Assembly (NCBI GenBank): GCA_027924645.1
Contig: BSBN01001343.1
Span: 1,550,001 to 1,614,000 of the forward strand
DNA: 64,000 nucleotides
DNA from: Cunninghamia lanceolata
Lineage: Eukaryota > Streptophyta > Pinopsida > Cupressales > Cupressaceae
Direction: 5' to 3'
Shown here piece by piece: positions 60,540 through 64,000 of this stretch (the stretch's first letter is position 1; every line of letters begins with the position of its first letter). The position numbers were made by a program, and so were the translations under genes. The notes beneath the pieces were generated by a model, which ran no database searches, had not been told where the DNA came from, and saw nothing but the letters and a program-made list of their open reading frames with translations.

Positions 60540-60810
60540 ATTTATTTATTTCTTAATTTCATTATTTGCTTTCTTGCATTTTTACACACATATACACATT
60601 TATTTATAATTTCTTTGTCTTATATTTTATATTTTTAGTCTTATATAGTCATTTTTCCTCCTATATTATTTATTCTCTTTTTATCATATTTATTTCATTA
60701 TTTACTTTCTTGCATTTTTACACACACATACACACATTTATTTATAATTTCTCTATTTTTTATTTTTTATTTTTTATTTTTAGTCTTATATATTCATTTT
60801 TAATCTATAT
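60540..60810. repeat. AT-rich tandem duplication, period about 135 bp
   Basis: CATTATTTGCTTTCTTGCA at 60560 recurs as CATTATTTACTTTCTTGCA at 60695. Both are followed by a TTTTTACACACA-type stretch, TTTATTTATAATTTCT and TTTTTAGTCTTATATA. Confidence 0.75.
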
Positions 60811-60822
60811 TCTATTTTCCTA

Positions 60823-61291
60823 AGGAAGCGGTCCCATGGAGGGGGACTTTCTAAATTATTTCAGCGGTGTTGTTGAAATTGTTTAGGAGCATTTTAAACA
60901 AGTGGTCCCATGAATTTTATAGCTAGAGGTAGGCTTAAAACTTTAAGCTTGGAAGCTAGGGGTCTCATGAAGCTTTTAGTTTAATGCTAATTGATTTAGC
61001 CGAGACTTTTTAGGACAAATTAAAAATCATCAAATACAAAATTTTCCCTCCAAAATTTTTTCTAAATTAAATGGAAAGAATCTAAAAACTAGTAGAAAAA
61101 TCCCTAAGCTAGTGGAGGAAAGTTTCAACCCCACCTCAAATGCACCTGCTCAAGATCAACCACCTAAAAAATAGCTACTCCTATTTTGAAGTAAACGATT
61201 CTAATTTATGTGGTAGCATTTTTTTTGGATTTCATAGGACCCCTTGCTCCACAAAAATAGATCCTCTAGCAGCTCCATGGGACCCCTTCCT
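60823..61291. mobile_element. TA-flanked inverted-repeat element (MITE-like)
   Basis: The left end AGGAAGCGGTCCCATGGAG (60823-60841) and the right end CTCCATGGGACCCCTTCCT (61273-61291) are inverted repeats differing at one base. TA lies directly outside both ends, as expected for TA-targeting Tc1/mariner-pogo transposons. The inside is 430 bp with further GGTCCCATG-type motifs and no ORF. A TA pair alone is weak evidence, since the region is AT-rich. Confidence 0.55.
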
Positions 61292-61699
61292 TATCATATT
61301 TATGGCATTTTATTGTTATGTTGTTTCTCTCTAACTATAGTTTTTCTCTAGTTTTTCTCTCTTTTTTATATATTTCGTCTTATTCCTTTATATTTAATTT
61401 TTTTGATTTAATTTATTTATTTTTCTCTCACTCATTGTTTTATGTTTTATTTATCCACACATGCACTTCTTTCATAATTATGTGCTTAAGTTTTCTCTCA
61501 TACACATATTTTGTCTTACATTCTTTTTCTTTCTCTTGTTGGTACTTTTATATTTTGTTTCATTTAATCATAATCACTCACTTCTTAGTATTTTTTATAG
61601 GTCTCTGATTTTGATGTTTCTCTCCTTTGTGTCTTGTTTCCCATGCTTGTCTTCTCCCCTCTTCTATAGTCTGCAATTTTACCACTTTCTATTCTCTTT

Positions 61700-62018
61700 C
61701 TCTTCTTCTACATATGATGGATTACAGATTATCACACAATTAGAATCCAAAAACATTTGAGTTAAGCATCTGTGGATAGAAGGTGATTCTATGATTATTA
61801 TAAATGCCTTGAAAGTTAAAGGCCTAGACAACTGGAAGCTAAATTATATACTGCAACAGGCTTTTCCTTTGCTTAAAACTTTCGAGGACTTCAGGTTTTC
61901 CCACACTCTGAGGGAAGGTAACAAGGTTGCGAATGGACTTGCCAACGTGGCAATAGATCATGCCACAACTGCAAAAGTTTTTATTCCAGCCCAGCTTAGT
62001 CAGAATAGCCACGTGTGA
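61700..62018 (+). pseudogene. LINE RNase H domain fragment
   Basis: The reading VKHLWIEGDSMIIINALK (61757 on) and FSHTLREGNKVANGLANVA (about 61900-61950) match the C-terminal plant-type RNase H of non-LTR retrotransposons. The segment before it, DGLQIITQLESKNI (about 61715-61757), is the preceding part of the domain, followed by a TGA. The last usual acidic residue (VAD) is Asn here. The frame ends at TGA 62016. The reverse transcriptase is missing, so this is the 3' part of a 5'-truncated LINE. Confidence 0.75.
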
Positions 62019-62721
62019 AGCTCCTAAAAGATGATATGAAGGCTGCATTCCCCTCTTAAGTTGAGCTGGCCAGGCAATTTATTCGATTGGTTTTCTCCTT
62101 TCTGTCAAGCAGTTTCTCACCTTCACTCCTTTATTGCAGTGGGTGCCTATTTAAGGCATATAGGATGGGCTAGAGGCAATTAGGATGGATTCACTGCTCC
62201 TGTCATGTCTAAGTGTTCAAAAGGTCTCCGCTTGTCTTTTCACCAACGGAAAGATTGCCTGTGGGATCTAAGCATGCTGTTGTTTTACGTCTTCTCTGTA
62301 TCGGATAGGCAGATGGGGTTAGTAATGAGGGTTTTTAATGCTCCTACCATGTCCAAGTCTTCAAAAGATTTTAGCTTGTCTTTTCACCAATGGGAAGATT
62401 GCCTGTGGGATCCGAGCACACCAGCCTTTGTTTTCCGTCCTCATTGTATCTGCTAGACAGATGGGGCTGTATTAATGCTATCATTGTTTATGATAGCAAC
62501 CCTGACCTATGCGTGGGTGCCTGAGCCTACGTGCTCTTACTGATAAGGTTATGCCGTGAGTTGGCCGGACTGTTTTTAAGTTTAGGTGTTTATTGCTTTC
62601 GAGCTCCTCTGTATGGCTTGGATGTGTGCCACTGTAATTACGGTTTCAATCTTTTTAATATCTATTGGTCTGAGGGGTCCCTTTACCCTCTTTTCTCTTT
62701 TTTTTTTTTAAAAAAAAAAAC
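62019..62721 (+). mobile_element. LINE 3' untranslated region to poly(A)
   Basis: Follows the RNase H stop and ends in T-run/A-run (A-run 62710-62721). It contains a 144-bp tandem duplication (62196-62339 and 62340-62480). Confidence 0.6.
62196..62480 (+). repeat. 144-bp tandem duplication in LINE tail
   Basis: GCTCCTGTCATGTCTAAG at 62196 and GCTCCTACCATGTCCAAG at 62340 start two units. Both contain CTTGTCTTTTCACCAA and GATTGCCTGTGGGATC. Confidence 0.85.
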
Positions 62722-63542
62722 AACCCTCGCATTCAATACGATAAACTGGAAATTTGATGTCTTTAATTAAGTGGTTGCCTGGTTAACGTTGACATGAAAT
62801 TGCGGACTTGTCTTCACGCGGAGATAGCAAGGATATGCAGTTACATATCTGCCATAGAAGTTAGTCTTTAAAATTGAAGCCTTTTATGCATTAAATATCT
62901 GTAGAAGTTTGTTGTTAGTGCTTAGACTTGAAGTCTTTAGAATGTGGTCACGCTAACTATCTTGAATGCTAAAGGCGGTAGGTACATGTAACATGTCAAA
63001 GACTACGTTGTATTAATGTCGACAGGCAATTGCAGACAGCTTAGAATGAAATTCTTTGATTTAACGGGTAGAAGAACCGATGATCAAGAGCTTAGCAAGA
63101 AATCACTCAAGAAGATTTCCGACAAAGAAAAATGACCGCACACCAGAATAGGGTGTTGAAAAATGTGCCTTTCCAAAAGCCAGAAGAAAAATGAAGCGTC
63201 CTCGAACAAGATTGATGTTCAAGAATAGATGTCCTTTTGCGAGGTTAAAACGGGATGGGATCTTGGAAGTAGGGCAGAAATTATTGACAGTAGAATTGTA
63301 ACTAAATTGGTTCAAGAAGGGCTTGTGGTTGCCTATAAATCTAGGGAACTAAAAGAACACAAAAAGTCTGATTAGTAAACCCTTCGAGCTTAAAATTAAT
63401 CATAAGAGCTTGGAGTTTATCTTTTAGTAGGATGATTTGGTTGTTATGTCAAATCTCCAATTTGAAATGAGAATTTTTTTTACACCAATAATTAAATGAT
63501 TCTGTATATTAAGAAATTTTTATTGGAAATTAGAAAAAATAA
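62722..63542. other. unassigned, higher-complexity interval with possible TATA box
   Basis: No ORF above about 70 codons and no recognised repeat. CCTATAAATCTAGG at about 63331-63344 resembles a plant TATA box on the plus strand, but no gene follows before the next LINE. Confidence 0.3.
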
Positions 63543-64000
63543 TTTTTTTTTTTTTTACCAGAGAAAGGTGATGATGCACCTATAAAAATTCTATTGATTA
63601 ATAAAGCAAATACAGAAGTCTAAAGGCGTCAAGCCTAGGTGAAACCAGAAAGATTATACATAGCATAAACCATAACATAGGTAGAAATAAAACGAGATTT
63701 CACAAAAAAACAGGTTCTAGACCAGCCCGATATAGCAAGAAAAGAAATTGGACAGAAGAAACCACGCCGCCAACACTACAGAATCCGAGCGAGATAAACC
63801 TGCACCACACACATCACCAACACCAGAGAGACACCGCTGGACCAGCCATTGAACCCCTGACCAAACCAAAGACCAGAAACACAGACAAAAGCTGCATGAA
63901 CCACCCCCAAAACAAAACCTGTTCACAGGCCCTCGAAAAACAAAAGACCGTAGACGAAGCTTAGGCCACTGGCGGAGCCTCCGGTAAATCCCTAGCCTCC
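63543..64000 (-). mobile_element. 3' end of a second LINE, minus strand
   Basis: On the minus strand the sequence ends TTTGCTTTATTAATCAATAG...TAGGTGCATCATCACCTTTC and a poly(A) tail, seen as a T-run at 63543-63556. This is a usual form of plant L1-type LINE 3' ends. The small Cys/Trp-rich ORF at 63717-63926 is probably untranslated region. The body extends past the window. Confidence 0.6.

Noticed and set aside
60566..60823. 85-codon Phe/Tyr/Ile-rich ORF
   Set aside because: It spans an AT-rich tandem duplication; no independent coding evidence.
61318..61760. Hydrophobic Phe/Leu/Ser ORFs suggesting membrane proteins
   Set aside because: Composition follows a long T/C-rich tract. Overlapping frames give the same style of peptide. 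Only the end (from about 61700) is real, as LINE RNase H.
63103..63315. 70-codon minus-strand ORF between the two LINEs
   Set aside because: No homology visible, no start context, no repeat of the frame elsewhere; not supported as a gene.
1..64000. CRISPR arrays, rRNA or tRNA genes, telomere repeats
   Set aside because: No regularly spaced short repeats, no tRNA B-box with cloverleaf and no rRNA motif or TTTAGGG array were seen. The tRNA-like words are retroelement primer sites.

Overview
This window reads as repeat-dominated nuclear DNA from a seed plant with a large genome, most likely a gymnosperm. It is AT-rich and I recognise no host gene. Nearly all of it is retrotransposon, with initiator-Met-type primer binding sites (TGGTATCAGAGC and variants), chromodomain Ty3/gypsy pol, Sirevirus-like Copia ends, LINE tails and a pogo-type DNA transposase relic. 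The gymnosperm assignment is an inference from this repeat style, not from a marker gene.

Layout. 1-3.3 kb: decayed Ty3/gypsy gag-protease. 3.3-7.2 kb: a short non-autonomous LTR element (N1) with an acidic ORF and no pol. 8.7-10.0 kb: a solo LTR with a perfect target-site duplication (TSD). 10.7-11.9 kb: an inverted-repeat element packed with GGGATCCC palindromes. 12.1-24.9 kb: chromovirus A (TSD TTTGG), into whose pol a sister copy B (14.8-21.2 kb, TSD CTAAG) has inserted. 24.9-27.1 kb: an orphan LTR/primer site and degenerate sequence.

27.1-53.0 kb is a nest of four elements whose boundaries can be read from TSDs. Sirevirus-like element P (plus strand, TSD ATACC) carries in its gag a related element M (minus strand, TSD G/A-AAGT). 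M carries in its gag a Ty3/gypsy element G (plus strand, TSD CATAT). P's 3' LTR also carries a small non-autonomous element N2 (minus strand, TSD AAAGA). P and M share an odd design: a coiled-coil Gag with a row of zinc knuckles, then a large homologous ORF2 of unknown function just before the 3' LTR, and no protease, integrase or reverse transcriptase. G is the best preserved: one reading frame of 1525 codons from gag to chromodomain, broken only by six nonsense codons and a changed RT active site.

53-64 kb: anonymous AT-rich DNA, a pogo/CENP-B-like transposase pseudogene (minus strand, 58.1-59.6 kb), a TA-flanked inverted-repeat element at 60.8-61.3 kb, a truncated LINE with RNase H domain, and the 3' tail of a second LINE on the minus strand.

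How the pieces relate: A, B, G, N1 and N2 all begin their LTRs with a hairpin-forming TG(R)TGC-ARGA-GCA(Y)C, in which the R/Y pair covaries between families. N1 and N2 have no pol and may have borrowed the enzymes of A/B- or G-like elements. P, M and the solo LTR share another feature, an inverted repeat around the polypurine tract and LTR start. The two most unusual items are the pol-less P/M family with its conserved ORF2, and the covarying LTR-terminal hairpin.
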